DNA of 64,000 bases from Mumia xiangluensis (GCF_010994095.1 NZ_WJYO01000005.1:310001-374000); one strand, 5' to 3'. Shown: positions 43,113 through 51,903, numbered from the stretch's first letter. The notes: a model not told the origin generated them from the sequence alone. Numbers and translations are program-made.

Positions 43113-44045
43113 ATGGACGCCGTGAACCAACCTGTCGTCGCCGTCGTCGGCCCCACCGCTGCCGGCAAGTCGGACCTGGCGGTGGCCCTCGCGCAACGGA
43201 TCGGCGGGGAGATCGTCAACGTCGACGCCTACCAGATCTATCGCGGCATGGACGTGGGTACGGCGAAGCTGCCCGAGGACGAGCGCGGGGGAGTGCCGCA
43301 TCACCTGCTGGATGTCCTCGACGTGTCCGACTCGGCGACGGTCGCGGAGTTCCAGGGGTGGGCCCGCGCGGCGATCGACGACATCCGCGGGCGCGACGCC
43401 GTACCCGTGCTGGTCGGCGGATCAGCACTGTACGTGCGGGCGGTCGTCGACGCGTTCGAGTTCCCCGGGACCGATCCCGAGGTCCGGTCGCGGCTCGAGG
43501 AGGAGCTGCGGACCCTGGGCCCGGAGGCGTTGCACCGGCGTCTCGCCGAGCAGGACCCGCAGGCGGCTGCGTCGATCCTGGTGTCGAACGGCCGCCGGAT
43601 CGTGCGGGCGCTCGAGGTCGTCGAGATCACCGGCCGCCCGTTCGCGGCGTCGCTGCCGGCGCACACGGCGTTCTACGACGACGTACGGATGATCGGCGTC
43701 GACGTCCCGCGCGACGTGCTCGACGACCGGATCACGCGCAGGGTCGACCGCATGTGGGAGGCCGGGCTGGTGGACGAGGTGCGCGCACTCGGCAGCGGGC
43801 TCGCCACGAGCCGGACCGCGAGCCGTGCTCTCGGATACTCCCAGGTGCTCGCGTTCCTCGCCGGCACGATGTCGGAGGACGAGGCGAAGGACGCGACCGT
43901 GCGCGGCACGCGGAAGTTCGCGCGCCGACAGGACTCGTGGTTCCGGAAGGACCCGCGGATCGTGTGGTTGCCGTACGACGCGCCGGACCTGGTCGAGCAG
44001 GCCGTGGAGGTCTCGCTCACTCGAGGTTGCGGCGCAGGCGGGTGA
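43113..44045 (+). CDS. miaA: tRNA dimethylallyltransferase
   Basis: MiaA (310 residues) transfers the dimethylallyl group to A37 of tRNAs, and MiaB then modifies the product. It has the P-loop GPTAAGKS (13-20), the DMAPP-site segment VNVDAYQIYRGMDVGTAKL, HHLLDVLD, VLVGGSALYVRA, NGRRIVRALEV and the C-terminal AIGYKE-like segment here ALGYSQVLAFLAG, then RKFARRQDSWFRKDPRI. A GTG three codons later (43122) is an equal start candidate. The 3' end overlaps the convergent SRPBCC gene by 29 nt. Confidence 0.95.
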   Translation: MDAVNQPVVAVVGPTAAGKSDLAVALAQRIGGEIVNVDAYQIYRGMDVGTAKLPEDERGGVPHHLLDVLDVSDSATVAEFQGWARAAIDDIRGRDAVPVLVGGSALYVRAVVDAFEFPGTDPEVRSRLEEELRTLGPEALHRRLAEQDPQAAASILVSNGRRIVRALEVVEITGRPFAASLPAHTAFYDDVRMIGVDVPRDVLDDRITRRVDRMWEAGLVDEVRALGSGLATSRTASRALGYSQVLAFLAGTMSEDEAKDATVRGTRKFARRQDSWFRKDPRIVWLPYDAPDLVEQAVEVSLTRGCGAGG

Positions 44046-44463
44046 GCGCGACGGCGTACCCGAGCCGGATCCCCGGTGCAGCCACGCGCCACAGCAGACC
44101 GGCTATCGGTCCGCCCGGGACGCGGACCCGCTCCTCCCAGCCGAAGACCGTACGCCCGCCGTCTGCCGGCGTGCACGTGAAGACGCCGGTGCCTGACACG
44201 ACGCTGCCGGTGTGCGCGACCTCGCAGAGATGAGGTGGTTCGGATCGCACGACGTGCATGACGTCGTCGAATCCGATCGGCCCGATACCCGTCCGCGCGA
44301 TCATCTCGTCGCCCACGACGCGTACGGAGGTTGCCGGGATCCACTCCCGCTGGCGCTCCCAGTCGGTGACGTAGTCCCACACGACGGCCGGCGGCGCACC
44401 GATCACGACCTCGCCGGTGACGACCCCGAGCTCGGGCGTCGCGACTGCTGGGCGGGAGGTCAT
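44017..44463 (-). CDS. SRPBCC-family (polyketide cyclase/dehydrase-like) protein
   Basis: The 148-residue protein has the START/SRPBCC outline: GEVVIGAPPAVVWDYVTDWERQREWIP, a middle strand region VVRSEPPHLCEVAHTGSVVSG, RTVFGWEERVRVPGG and a long C-terminal helix. Such proteins bind hydrophobic ligands. In mycobacteria some are called toxins of the Rv0909-Rv0910 pair, and two Rv0909-like genes lie within 3.2 kb here, though in other transcription units. It overlaps the miaA end and lies 19 nt downstream of a TetR gene on the same strand, so it is probably co-transcribed with it. Confidence 0.7.
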   Translation of the reverse strand: MTSRPAVATPELGVVTGEVVIGAPPAVVWDYVTDWERQREWIPATSVRVVGDEMIARTGIGPIGFDDVMHVVRSEPPHLCEVAHTGSVVSGTGVFTCTPADGGRTVFGWEERVRVPGGPIAGLLWRVAAPGIRLGYAVALTRLRRNLE

Positions 44464-44482
44464 CGCGGTCAGCGCTCCAACA

Positions 44483-45160
44483 TCAGCGGAGCGTCTCGTC
44501 GGAGCGCCACCCGGCGTAGCCGAGCACGATCAGGCGCATCTGCCGGCGCGCCTCGGTCTCGATCTGCTCCAGCACCTCGGGCCGGTCGGGCGACTCGATG
44601 ATCTGCTCGGCGGTGGAGACCATGATGTTGACGAACAGCCGTGACGCCGTCAGGACGTCCTCGCTGCGCCATGTCTCGAGGTGCGGGAAGGTCCGCAGGT
44701 CGACGGCGAGCTCGCTGACGTACAGGCGGAGCTCGTCGCGGATCCGGCGGCGGACGGCGGGCACACCACCGAATCGCTCGCGCGCGACGAACGCGAAGTG
44801 CGACCTGTGCGACCGCACCTGGATCGCGATGATCGCGGCGGATGCGGCGATCACGTCCTTGTACGTCCGGGGGTCCTGGCGAGCCTCGCGCAGCATGCCC
44901 CGCAGCGTGTCGAACGACTGGTCGACCAGCGCGAGCCCGAGCTCCTCCATGCTGGCGAAGTGGCGGTAGAACGCGGTCGGGACCACCCCGGCGCGGCGCG
45001 TCACCTGCCGGAGGCTGATGCCGGCGAACCCGTGCTCGTCGGTGAGCTCGAGCGCCGCATCCAGCAGAGCCTGGCGGGTGCGCTCCTTCTGCTCGTGGCG
45101 CGACAGGCCGTCGTCCGTTGCCGTGGGGTCGGCGGTCTCCGCCGTGTCGCGCTCGTGCAC
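44483..45160 (-). CDS. TetR-family transcriptional regulator
   Basis: The 225-residue TetR protein has a helix-turn-helix at about residues 35-70 (ALELTDEHGFAGISLRQVTRR - AGVVPTAFYRHFASMEELG) and an all-helical ligand domain. The segment RTYKDVIAASAAIIAIQVRSH-HFAFVARERFGG recalls TetR proteins of fatty-acid desaturation or stress control (DesT/BetI-like C-terminal domain). The GTG is supported by TATGGT 6 nt upstream. The SRPBCC gene follows closely. Target genes are not evident. Confidence 0.82.
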   Translation of the reverse strand: MHERDTAETADPTATDDGLSRHEQKERTRQALLDAALELTDEHGFAGISLRQVTRRAGVVPTAFYRHFASMEELGLALVDQSFDTLRGMLREARQDPRTYKDVIAASAAIIAIQVRSHRSHFAFVARERFGGVPAVRRRIRDELRLYVSELAVDLRTFPHLETWRSEDVLTASRLFVNIMVSTAEQIIESPDRPEVLEQIETEARRQMRLIVLGYAGWRSDETLR

Positions 45161-45166
45161 TCGCGC

Positions 45167-45172
45167 ACCATA
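45167..45172 (-). promoter_or_regulatory. Leaderless -10 box (TATGGT) of a TetR gene
   Basis: TATGGT on the minus strand ends 6 nt before the GTG at 45160. It lies in the 23-nt gap between two TetR genes, so the downstream TetR gene has its own start. Confidence 0.4.
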
Positions 45173-45183
45173 CCGCTGGTGGC

Positions 45184-45768
45184 TCACGTCAGGACGACCT
45201 GACGGGCCGCGTGGAGAACGATCCGGTCGACCGTGTCGTCGTTCACGCCGACGTCGTCTGCCAGGAGGAGGAGGCGGAGGCCGACCGCCAGCGCGAGCAC
45301 GAACGTGCTGACGTCGTCGATCGAGAGATCCGTCCTGAGCCGGCCGGCTCGCTTGAACCACCCGAGGACGATCCGCAGGTCGGTTCGTACGTCTCCGTAC
45401 TCGCGGCCGAGAGTGGTCTGGTTCCACACGTCCTCGGCCGGTCCGAGCGCCGACGCGTGTCGCACCAGCCATGCCACGAGTGCGGCGCGGTCGGTCTCCT
45501 TCAATGGCACGATCGCGCGCACGAACGCGAGGAGCGCCTCCTCCGCGGGCGCGTCCGGTTCGATCGCTGAGACGTCGAGACGCCAGTCGTCGACCAGCGC
45601 GCGCGCCAGAGTCTCGTGGAGCTCGGCCTGGGTCGGGAAGTGGTGGCGCAGGGTGCCCACGGCGACCTCGGCCCGCGCGGCGACCGCGCGGACGGTGACA
45701 GCCTTCCAACCGCGCTCGTACGCGAGCTGGCGCGCCGCCTGAAGGATCGCGGGGCGGACTCCAGACAT
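45184..45768 (-). CDS. TetR-family transcriptional regulator
   Basis: The 194-residue TetR protein has a helix-turn-helix (LAYERGWKAVTVRAVAARAE - VAVGTLRHHFPTQAELHETL) and a C-terminal domain with FVRAIVPLKETDRAALVAWL. It is not similar to the TetR protein next to it apart from the fold. The ATG is taken at 45768. The 141-nt gap to dapF on the other strand contains short direct and inverted CGTACG words but no clear long operator. Confidence 0.8.
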   Translation of the reverse strand: MSGVRPAILQAARQLAYERGWKAVTVRAVAARAEVAVGTLRHHFPTQAELHETLARALVDDWRLDVSAIEPDAPAEEALLAFVRAIVPLKETDRAALVAWLVRHASALGPAEDVWNQTTLGREYGDVRTDLRIVLGWFKRAGRLRTDLSIDDVSTFVLALAVGLRLLLLADDVGVNDDTVDRIVLHAARQVVLT

Positions 45769-45897
45769 CGGTGCCTCCCGGGGCGGATTCTGGGAGACGG
45801 GTTCGTTCCCAGATCGTGGTACGGCGTACGCGTACAACGTACGGTTTTCCGGGACAAGGTCCCGAGCCTTCTCCACAGGGCCCGCTGGCCGCCCGCG

Positions 45898-45903
45898 TAG
45901 ACT
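45898..45903 (+). promoter_or_regulatory. Leaderless -10 box (TAGACT) of dapF
   Basis: TAGACT ends 6 nt before the GTG start of dapF, with no room for a ribosome site. Confidence 0.45.
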
Positions 45904-45909
45904 TGTGGA

Positions 45910-46752
45910 GTGACGAGCTTCGCGTGGCTGAAGGGCCACGGCACCGAGAACGACTTCGTGCTCCTCCCAGATCCGGACGGGACGGTGCACGGCGCGCTCG
46001 CCCCCGCCTTCGTGGCCGCGCTGTGCGACCGGCGCCGCGGGATCGGCGCCGACGGGGTGCTGCGGGTCGTGCGTTCGACGCATGACGGCCCCGCCGAGTG
46101 GTTCATGGACTACCGCAATGCTGACGGCTCGATCGCCGAGATGTGCGGCAACGGCGTACGCGTCTTCGCCCGCTACCTCGCCGATGAGGGGCTCGTGGAC
46201 ACGTCGAGCCCGGTCCCCGTGGCCACTCGTGACGGGATCAAGGTCGTGACGTACGTGCCTGCCTCGTCGGACGAGCCAGTCGAGACCATCGCGATAGACA
46301 TGGGCGTCCCGGCACTGCTGGGGGAGTCCAAGGTCGTCGTCGAGGGCCGGTCGTACGCCGCTCGCCACGTCGACGTCGGCAACCCGCACGCGGTGGCGTT
46401 CGTGGACGACCTGGCCGATGCAGGCACGCTGCTGGTCGAGCCCCAGTACGACGCCGAGGTCTATCCGGCCGGTGTCAACATCGAGTTCGTCGAGCGCCGC
46501 GGGCCTCGGCACGTCGCTATGCGCGTCCACGAGCGCGGTGCGGGGGAGACACGCTCCTGCGGGACCGGATCCGTCGCGGTCGCCCTGGCGGCTGCGGAAG
46601 CCGACGGCGTCGACCCCTCCGAAGGCGACGTCACCTATCGCGTCGACGTGCTCGGCGGCACGCTCCACATCACCCGGCGCGCCGACGGCCACGCCGTCCT
46701 GGCAGGTCCTGCCGAGATAATTGCTCGCGGTGACATGACATGGCTGGGATGA
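45910..46752 (+). CDS. dapF: Diaminopimelate epimerase
   Basis: DapF turns LL-diaminopimelate into meso-diaminopimelate for lysine and peptidoglycan. The 280-residue protein has the pair of catalytic cysteines Cys79 (AEMCGNGVR) and Cys217 (TRSCGTGS), the start motif KGHGTENDFV, and RRRGIGADGV, VGNPHAV and NIEFVE. The GTG start is supported by the TAGACT box. The hflX gene follows after 31 nt, so dapF and hflX are probably one unit, a common actinobacterial order (miaA-dapF-hflX), here interrupted by three minus-strand genes. Confidence 0.96.
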   Translation: MTSFAWLKGHGTENDFVLLPDPDGTVHGALAPAFVAALCDRRRGIGADGVLRVVRSTHDGPAEWFMDYRNADGSIAEMCGNGVRVFARYLADEGLVDTSSPVPVATRDGIKVVTYVPASSDEPVETIAIDMGVPALLGESKVVVEGRSYAARHVDVGNPHAVAFVDDLADAGTLLVEPQYDAEVYPAGVNIEFVERRGPRHVAMRVHERGAGETRSCGTGSVAVALAAAEADGVDPSEGDVTYRVDVLGGTLHITRRADGHAVLAGPAEIIARGDMTWLG

Positions 46753-46783
46753 TCGACGGCACCGCCGACGTTGCAAGGATCAG

Positions 46784-48343
46784 ATGACTGCGCACAACGA
46801 ACCCACGTACGAGACCGACCCGTCCACCCTGGTCGACGAGGTCGACCCCTTCGCGCCGGTCGCCCCGCCGGTCGACGAGGTCGACTCCGCCCCGCCGGTC
46901 GACGAGGTCGACTCCGCCCCGCCGGTCGAGGCGCGAAGCGATCGAGACCTGACCGATCGAGACCTGACCGACCAGGACCGCGACGGCGACCAGCTGGACC
47001 TCGCCGAGCGCAACTCGCTCCGCCGTGTCGCGGGGCTGTCGACCGAGCTCGAGGACATCAGCGAGGTCGAGTACCGCCAGCTGCGCCTCGAGCGCGTCGT
47101 GCTCGTCGGCGTCTGGACCGAAGGGTCCGCGACCGACGCGGAGAACTCGCTCGCCGAGCTGAAGGCACTGGCCGAGACTGCCGGTTCCGAGGTGCTCGAC
47201 GGCCTGATCCAGCGCCGGCAGCGCCCCGACCCCGCGACGTACATCGGCCGCGGCAAGGTCGAGGAGCTCGCCGAGATCGTCCAGGCGACCGGCGCCGACA
47301 CCGTCATCTGCGACGGTGAGCTCGCTCCGAGCCAGCTCCGCAACCTGGAGGACCGCACCAAGGTCAAGGTCGTCGACCGTACGGCGCTGATCCTCGACAT
47401 CTTCGCCCAGCACGCGAAGTCCCGCGAGGGTCGCGCCCAGGTCGAGCTGGCGCAGCTTCAGTACATGAAGCAGCGCCTGCGCGGATGGGGCGGCAACCTG
47501 TCGCGCCAGGCCGGCGGCCGGGTCGGTGGCGACGGCGGTGGCATCGGCTCGCGTGGTCCTGGTGAGACCAAGATCGAGACCGACCGGCGCCGGATCAACG
47601 ACCGGATCGCCAAGCTGCGTCGTGAGCTCAAGGACATGCGGCGGACCCGCGAGACCAAGCGGGCGAACCGTCAGCGCAACCGGGTGCCCGCCGTCGTCAT
47701 CGCCGGCTACACCAACGCAGGCAAGTCCAGCCTCCTCAACCGGCTCACGCGGGCCGGGGTCCTGGTCGAGGACGCGTTGTTCGCGACGCTGGATCCGACC
47801 ACCCGGCGCACGGAGACCTCCGACGGCCGCGAATACACGCTGTCGGACACGGTCGGGTTCGTCCGTCACCTCCCGCACCAGCTGATCGAGGCGTTCCGCT
47901 CGACGCTGGAGGAGGTCGCCGACGCCGACCTGGTGCTCCACGTCGTCGACGGCTCGCACCCCGATCCTGAGGGGCAGATCAACGCGGTCCGCGAGGTCTT
48001 CGCGGACATCGACGCGCTGGGCGTTCCCGAGATCATCGTCGTCAACAAGGCCGACGCTGCTGATCCGCTGGTGCTGTCGCGGCTGCTCGCACGTGAGCCG
48101 CACGCCGTCGTCGTGTCCGCACGGACCGGCGAGGGGATCGACGAGCTGCTCGGTGCCGTCGAGGCCGACCTGCCCATGCCGGCGGTCAAGATCGACGTCG
48201 TCCTCCCGTACTCGCGGGGTGATCTGCTCAACCAGATCCACCTCCACGGCGAGATCGACACGCTCGAGCACACGCCGGACGGCACGCACGTGATCGCCCG
48301 CGTGCACGACGGCCTCGCCGGCGCCCTCGCGCAGTACGCCTGA
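46784..48343 (+). CDS. hflX: GTPase HflX (ribosome-splitting factor)
   Basis: HflX (519 residues) binds the 50S subunit and rescues stalled ribosomes under stress. The N-terminal HflX domain includes VLVGVWTEGSATDAENSLAE, YIGRGKVEELAE and ICDGELAPSQLRNLED, then the glycine-rich loop GGGIGSRGPGETKIETDRR. The GTPase motifs are GYTNAGKSS (G1), DTVGFVRHLP (G3) and NKADAAD (G4). The first 70 or so residues are an acidic, repetitive extension outside the family domain. It contains a duplicated 27-bp unit, a dispersed REP-like element read in frame, and a duplicated 15-bp unit (DRDLT twice). The rest is typical. Confidence 0.93.
   Translation: MTAHNEPTYETDPSTLVDEVDPFAPVAPPVDEVDSAPPVDEVDSAPPVEARSDRDLTDRDLTDQDRDGDQLDLAERNSLRRVAGLSTELEDISEVEYRQLRLERVVLVGVWTEGSATDAENSLAELKALAETAGSEVLDGLIQRRQRPDPATYIGRGKVEELAEIVQATGADTVICDGELAPSQLRNLEDRTKVKVVDRTALILDIFAQHAKSREGRAQVELAQLQYMKQRLRGWGGNLSRQAGGRVGGDGGGIGSRGPGETKIETDRRRINDRIAKLRRELKDMRRTRETKRANRQRNRVPAVVIAGYTNAGKSSLLNRLTRAGVLVEDALFATLDPTTRRTETSDGREYTLSDTVGFVRHLPHQLIEAFRSTLEEVADADLVLHVVDGSHPDPEGQINAVREVFADIDALGVPEIIVVNKADAADPLVLSRLLAREPHAVVVSARTGEGIDELLGAVEADLPMPAVKIDVVLPYSRGDLLNQIHLHGEIDTLEHTPDGTHVIARVHDGLAGALAQYA
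46871..46969 (+). repeat. Nested repeats and REP-like element inside hflX
   Basis: Exact 27-bp tandem copies lie at 46871-46897 and 46898-46924 (encoding VDEVDSAPP twice). Next, 46917-46949 matches 48373-48405 downstream of the gene at 32 of 33 bases, with 26 in a row. Then 15-bp tandem copies lie at 46940-46954 and 46955-46969 (GATCGAGACCTGACC). All are in frame and lengthen the acidic N-terminus. Confidence 0.85.
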
Positions 48344-48349
48344 CGCCCG

Positions 48350-48492
48350 CCCCGCTGGTCGAGGCGCCCCTGCCCCGCTGGTCGAGGCGCGAAGCGATCG
48401 AGACCCAGGTCTCGATCCTCCGCTGGCGCTCCGGCCTCGACAAGCGACGTCTGGCGCTCGCGACGGCTGGCGCTCCCGACGTCTGGCGCTCA
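48350..48492. repeat. REP-like repeat cluster downstream of hflX
   Basis: CCCCGCTGGTCGAGGCG occurs at 48350-48366 and again at 48373-48389, where it continues through the full 33-nt element to 48405. GATCGAGACC (48396-48405) and GGTCTCGATC (48408-48417) form a 20-base palindrome around CA. Four CTGGCGCTC words follow between about 48424 and 48492. This fills the hflX-livJ gap up to the terminator. Confidence 0.75.
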
Positions 48493-48494
48493 GG

Positions 48495-48555
48495 GCATAC
48501 AAAAGACCGTGCGCCGGGCGCCGCGTCCCCTCCAGGAACGGCACCCGGCGCACGG
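48495..48555 (-). terminator. Rho-independent terminator of the liv operon
   Basis: The 12-bp arms CCGTGCGCCGGG (48507-48518) and CCCGGCGCACGG (48544-48555) are exact inverse complements. On the minus strand the stem is followed by TCTTTTGTATG, a usable U-tract. It stands 27 nt after the livJ stop. Confidence 0.8.
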
Positions 48556-48581
48556 CCGGCTTCGCAGGGAGCTGCCCCGAC

Positions 48582-49907
48582 TCAGTCGCTCGGGATGCCC
48601 GACTCCGGCGGGGTGTTCGCCGAATCCGTGAACTCCTCGATCTCGGCGTCGCCGACGTCGGTCTTGAGGACCGGCGTCTTGTCAGCGGTGGTGCCGTCGG
48701 CCTGGAGCTGGACGACCTTCATGCCGCCGATGCCGGCGTGACGGTCCTCCGAGTAGCGGAACGGCACGTAGTTCGGGCCGGTGAAGTCTCCGCCGTCCTG
48801 CTCGAACGTGTCGACGATCGACTCGCGCGACATGTCCTCGCCGGACTTCATCATCGCCTCGACGATCGTGTAGGCCTCGGCCATGCCGTACACCTTGTAG
48901 TTGGTCAGCGGCGAGCCGTCTCCGTACTCGTCCCAGACCTTCTGCCACAGCTGGATCCACGGGTCGTCGGCTTCGGTCGACTGCGGCATGTACGCGGTGG
49001 TGTACAGGCCGGTGAGCGGGCTGCTGCCCTTGACCGCACCCTCGGAGAACTTCTCCAGCAGCGAGCCGACGAGCCCGGCGTCGGACCCGACGTTGGAGAC
49101 CAGCCACTCGGGCTTGTAGTTCAGCTTCAGTGACACGAGCTGCGACAGCGCCGTGTAGGAGGGGACGTTGAAGCCGACGACGACGTCGGCGCCGGACTTC
49201 TGGAGCTCGGCGATCTGCGGGCCGATGTCGGTGTTGCCGGGGACGTACGTGACCTCGGCGACGATCTGGTCCTCGACGTACTGCTTGAGGCCCTTCGCGC
49301 CGTCCTCACCGAGCTCGTCGTCCTGGCCGAAGATGCCGACCTTGGCGTCGGGCATGTTCTCGGCGATGTACTGGCCGAGGATCTTGCCCTCCGACTCGTA
49401 GTCGGGCTGCCAGCCGAACGTCATCGGCAGCTCCTCGGGGTTGTCCCAGAGGATCGAGCCGGACGAGACCGTCAGGTCGGGGACGCCCTCGGAGTTGAGG
49501 AAGTTCGTCACGGCCTGGTGGGTCGGCGTGCCGAGGCCGCCGACGATCGCGAAGACCTCGTCCTTGAGGACGAGCTCGTTGACGACCTCGGTCGTCTTGG
49601 CCGGGTTGTAGCCGTCGTCCTTCGCGATGAACTCGATCTCGCGATCGTGGACGCCGCCGTTGGCGTTGACGAAGTCGTAGTACGCCTTGTGGCCGAGCGG
49701 GATCTCGCTGTAGCCGGGCGCTGCCACACCCGTCAGCGGGAAGTGGCCGCCGATCTTGATGGATTCGTCAGTGATGCCGGGATCGCTCCCGCCACCGCCG
49801 TCGCCGTCACCGCCGCCGCACGCGGCGACGACCAGAGCGGAGGCTGCCAGTGCGGCCCCGAGTGCGAGCCGGCGACTCCTGCGCGCCGGCGTGGGCTGAT
49901 GAGCCAT
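48582..49907 (-). CDS. livJ: Branched-chain amino-acid ABC importer, substrate-binding lipoprotein
   Basis: This type I periplasmic-binding protein (441 residues) is lipidated at Cys30 (LVVAAC), with a Gly/Asp linker. Family segments are IKIGGHFPLTGVAAPGYSEI, GGVHDREIEFIAKDDGYNP, FAIVGGLGTPTHQAV, and TFGWQPDYESEGKILGQYI. The ATG at 49907 is 9 nt behind AAGAAGGG. The ATG at 49916 overlaps the livM stop (ATGA) and is the alternative. It is the last gene of livG-livF-livH-livM-livJ, an order that differs from E. coli. Ligand may be branched-chain amino acids, amides or urea. Confidence 0.85.
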   Translation of the reverse strand: MAHQPTPARRSRRLALGAALAASALVVAACGGGDGDGGGGSDPGITDESIKIGGHFPLTGVAAPGYSEIPLGHKAYYDFVNANGGVHDREIEFIAKDDGYNPAKTTEVVNELVLKDEVFAIVGGLGTPTHQAVTNFLNSEGVPDLTVSSGSILWDNPEELPMTFGWQPDYESEGKILGQYIAENMPDAKVGIFGQDDELGEDGAKGLKQYVEDQIVAEVTYVPGNTDIGPQIAELQKSGADVVVGFNVPSYTALSQLVSLKLNYKPEWLVSNVGSDAGLVGSLLEKFSEGAVKGSSPLTGLYTTAYMPQSTEADDPWIQLWQKVWDEYGDGSPLTNYKVYGMAEAYTIVEAMMKSGEDMSRESIVDTFEQDGGDFTGPNYVPFRYSEDRHAGIGGMKVVQLQADGTTADKTPVLKTDVGDAEIEEFTDSANTPPESGIPSD

Positions 49908-49912
49908 GGATC

Positions 49913-51025
49913 TCATCCCTTCTTGGTGGGTGTTGCGGTGAGTTGACGACGGGCGCGCCTACGGCGCCATGCCATCGAGAGGGTCCCCATCACGCCACCA
50001 GGTGCGAGCAGCATGACGAGGACGAGGACGATCCCGTAGATCAGCGGTGACATCTGCGCCGCCTGGGTGTCGGACAGTTTGGCGTCGGTCGAGAGGTCGG
50101 TCACCAACGGGGGAAGGAAGACCAGCACCGCGGAGCCGATGAAGGCGCCGGTGATGCTGCCGAGACCGCCGATGACCACGGCGGTCAGCAGCGAGAGGGA
50201 CAGGACGAGCGTGAAGACGGTGGGCGCCGCGAGGCGGACGACCATCGCCATGACGGCGCCGGCGAGCCCGGCGTACGCGGCACTGATGACGAACGCCTGC
50301 ACCCGCGTACGGCCGAGGTTGATGCCGGCGATCTCCGCGGCGACCTCCTGGTCGCGGACGGCACGCCAGTGGCGACCGATCTTGGAGCGACCGAGGTTGA
50401 GGGCGAAGAACAGGGCGATCACGAGGCAGAACAGCCCGAGGTACGCGACGTACTTCGACGACGTCGCGAACTCGCCCGACACCGCGTCGATGAACGAGAC
50501 GAACCACTCCGGGGGACGCGGCGAGATGACGGTCAGCCCGGCCTCGCCGTTGAAGGTGCCCTTGAAGTAGAGCGCCACGCTGGGCAGCGCCACCGCGAAC
50601 GCGAGGGTCGCGCCGGCGAGGTACGGGCCGTGGAGCCGGGCGGCGCCGATGCCGACGACGAACCCGACCAGCGAGGTCATGACGATCGCGGCCAGCGCGA
50701 TCACCGGGAAGGGCAGCGGGCTGTCGGTGTCGAGCATGAGCGCGGTCGTGTACGCGCCGACCGCCATCAGGGCGCCGTGGCCGAGGGAGATCTGACCGTT
50801 CAGGCCGGTCAGGGCCGTGAGGCCGATCGCGGCGATCGTGAAGTAGGTCAGCGACGACAGCTGCGTGTTGGTGTACGCGTCGGTGGACTCGAGCAGGAGG
50901 ACGCCGACGACGAGGACACCCAAGGACACCAGCAGGCTGCGTACGAGGTTGAGGCCGAGCAGTCGCTGCATCGCCGAAGGACCGGCCGGTGGGGCGGGTA
51001 CGGCGGTGGTGATGTCGGTCGACAT
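49913..51025 (-). CDS. livM: Branched-chain amino-acid ABC importer permease LivM
   Basis: This 370-residue permease has about ten spans. Family markers are YFTIAAIGLTALTGLNGQISLGHGALMAVGAY (in two parts across two spans), LHGPYLAGATLAFAVALPSV, the cytoplasmic loop GRHWRAVRDQEVAAEIAGIN that binds the ATPase, and TVFTLVLSLSLLTAVVIGGL. It starts within the livH stop (TGATG) and ends overlapping the possible livJ start. Confidence 0.88.
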   Translation of the reverse strand: MSTDITTAVPAPPAGPSAMQRLLGLNLVRSLLVSLGVLVVGVLLLESTDAYTNTQLSSLTYFTIAAIGLTALTGLNGQISLGHGALMAVGAYTTALMLDTDSPLPFPVIALAAIVMTSLVGFVVGIGAARLHGPYLAGATLAFAVALPSVALYFKGTFNGEAGLTVISPRPPEWFVSFIDAVSGEFATSSKYVAYLGLFCLVIALFFALNLGRSKIGRHWRAVRDQEVAAEIAGINLGRTRVQAFVISAAYAGLAGAVMAMVVRLAAPTVFTLVLSLSLLTAVVIGGLGSITGAFIGSAVLVFLPPLVTDLSTDAKLSDTQAAQMSPLIYGIVLVLVMLLAPGGVMGTLSMAWRRRRARRQLTATPTKKG

Positions 51026-51903
51026 CAGACCCTCCTTGCCTGGGTGCTGGAGAAGAGACCGCCGGGCTTGAGCAGCAGCACGGCGATGAGGACGACGAAG
51101 GCGCCGATCGTGACCAGGCCCGGGGCGAGGTAGCCCGAGACCAGCGAGTTCACGATGCCGAGGATGAGTCCGCCGACGACCGCACCGATCGGGCTGTCGA
51201 GCCCGCCGATCACGGCGGCGATGAACCCGAAGGCGATGAGCGACTCCATGTAGCTCGGGTAGATGAACGACCCGGTCGCGACGAGGATGCCGGCGACCGA
51301 GCCGACCAGGCCGGCGAGCGCCCAGCCGAAGGTCAGCAGGTGCGAGACCCGCACGCCGAGGATCCGGGAGACCTCGCCGTCGAACGCCGCGGCACGCATC
51401 GTGAGGCCGAGCTGGGTCTTCTGGAAGAGCAGCGTGAGACCGACCACGACGACGCCGACGGTGCAGATGACGAAGATGCTCGTCGGCGTGAGCGCGAGGT
51501 TGAGGTCGCCGACCTGGAAGCCCTGCACCCCCACCGGCGACGAGAACGACTTGTAGTCGGAGCCGAACAGGATCGCCGCGAGCGCCTGGATGGCGACGTA
51601 CAGACCGAGGGTCGCGATGACGATGTTGAGCTCCATGCCGCCCTCGAGGGGACGGATCACGACGCGCTCGAGGACCGCGCCGATGATGAAGCCCGCGGCG
51701 AGCGCGCCGAGGAAGGCCACCCAGTAGGGGAAGTCGTTGTTCATCAGGGTCAGCGCGATGTAGGTGGTGAACATGGCCTGCGAGCCCTGCGCGAAGTTGA
51801 CGATGCGCGTCGAGCGGAAGATCAGCACCAGCGCCAGTGCGAAGGCCGCGATGACGATGCCTTGGGTGATCCCGTTGAGCAGGACGTTGATGAAGTGCTG
51901 CAC
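51025..51903 (-). CDS. livH: Branched-chain amino-acid ABC importer permease LivH
   Basis: This 292-residue permease has NVLLNGITQGIVIAAFALAL at the N-terminus, IVNFAQGSQAMFTTYIALTL, the ATPase-contact loop QLGLTMRAAAFDGEVSRILG and GFIAAVIGGLDSPIGAVVGG near the C-terminus, all standard for LivH. The GTG start lies 10 nt after the livF stop. It pairs with LivM. Confidence 0.88.
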   Translation of the reverse strand: MQHFINVLLNGITQGIVIAAFALALVLIFRSTRIVNFAQGSQAMFTTYIALTLMNNDFPYWVAFLGALAAGFIIGAVLERVVIRPLEGGMELNIVIATLGLYVAIQALAAILFGSDYKSFSSPVGVQGFQVGDLNLALTPTSIFVICTVGVVVVGLTLLFQKTQLGLTMRAAAFDGEVSRILGVRVSHLLTFGWALAGLVGSVAGILVATGSFIYPSYMESLIAFGFIAAVIGGLDSPIGAVVGGLILGIVNSLVSGYLAPGLVTIGAFVVLIAVLLLKPGGLFSSTQARRV

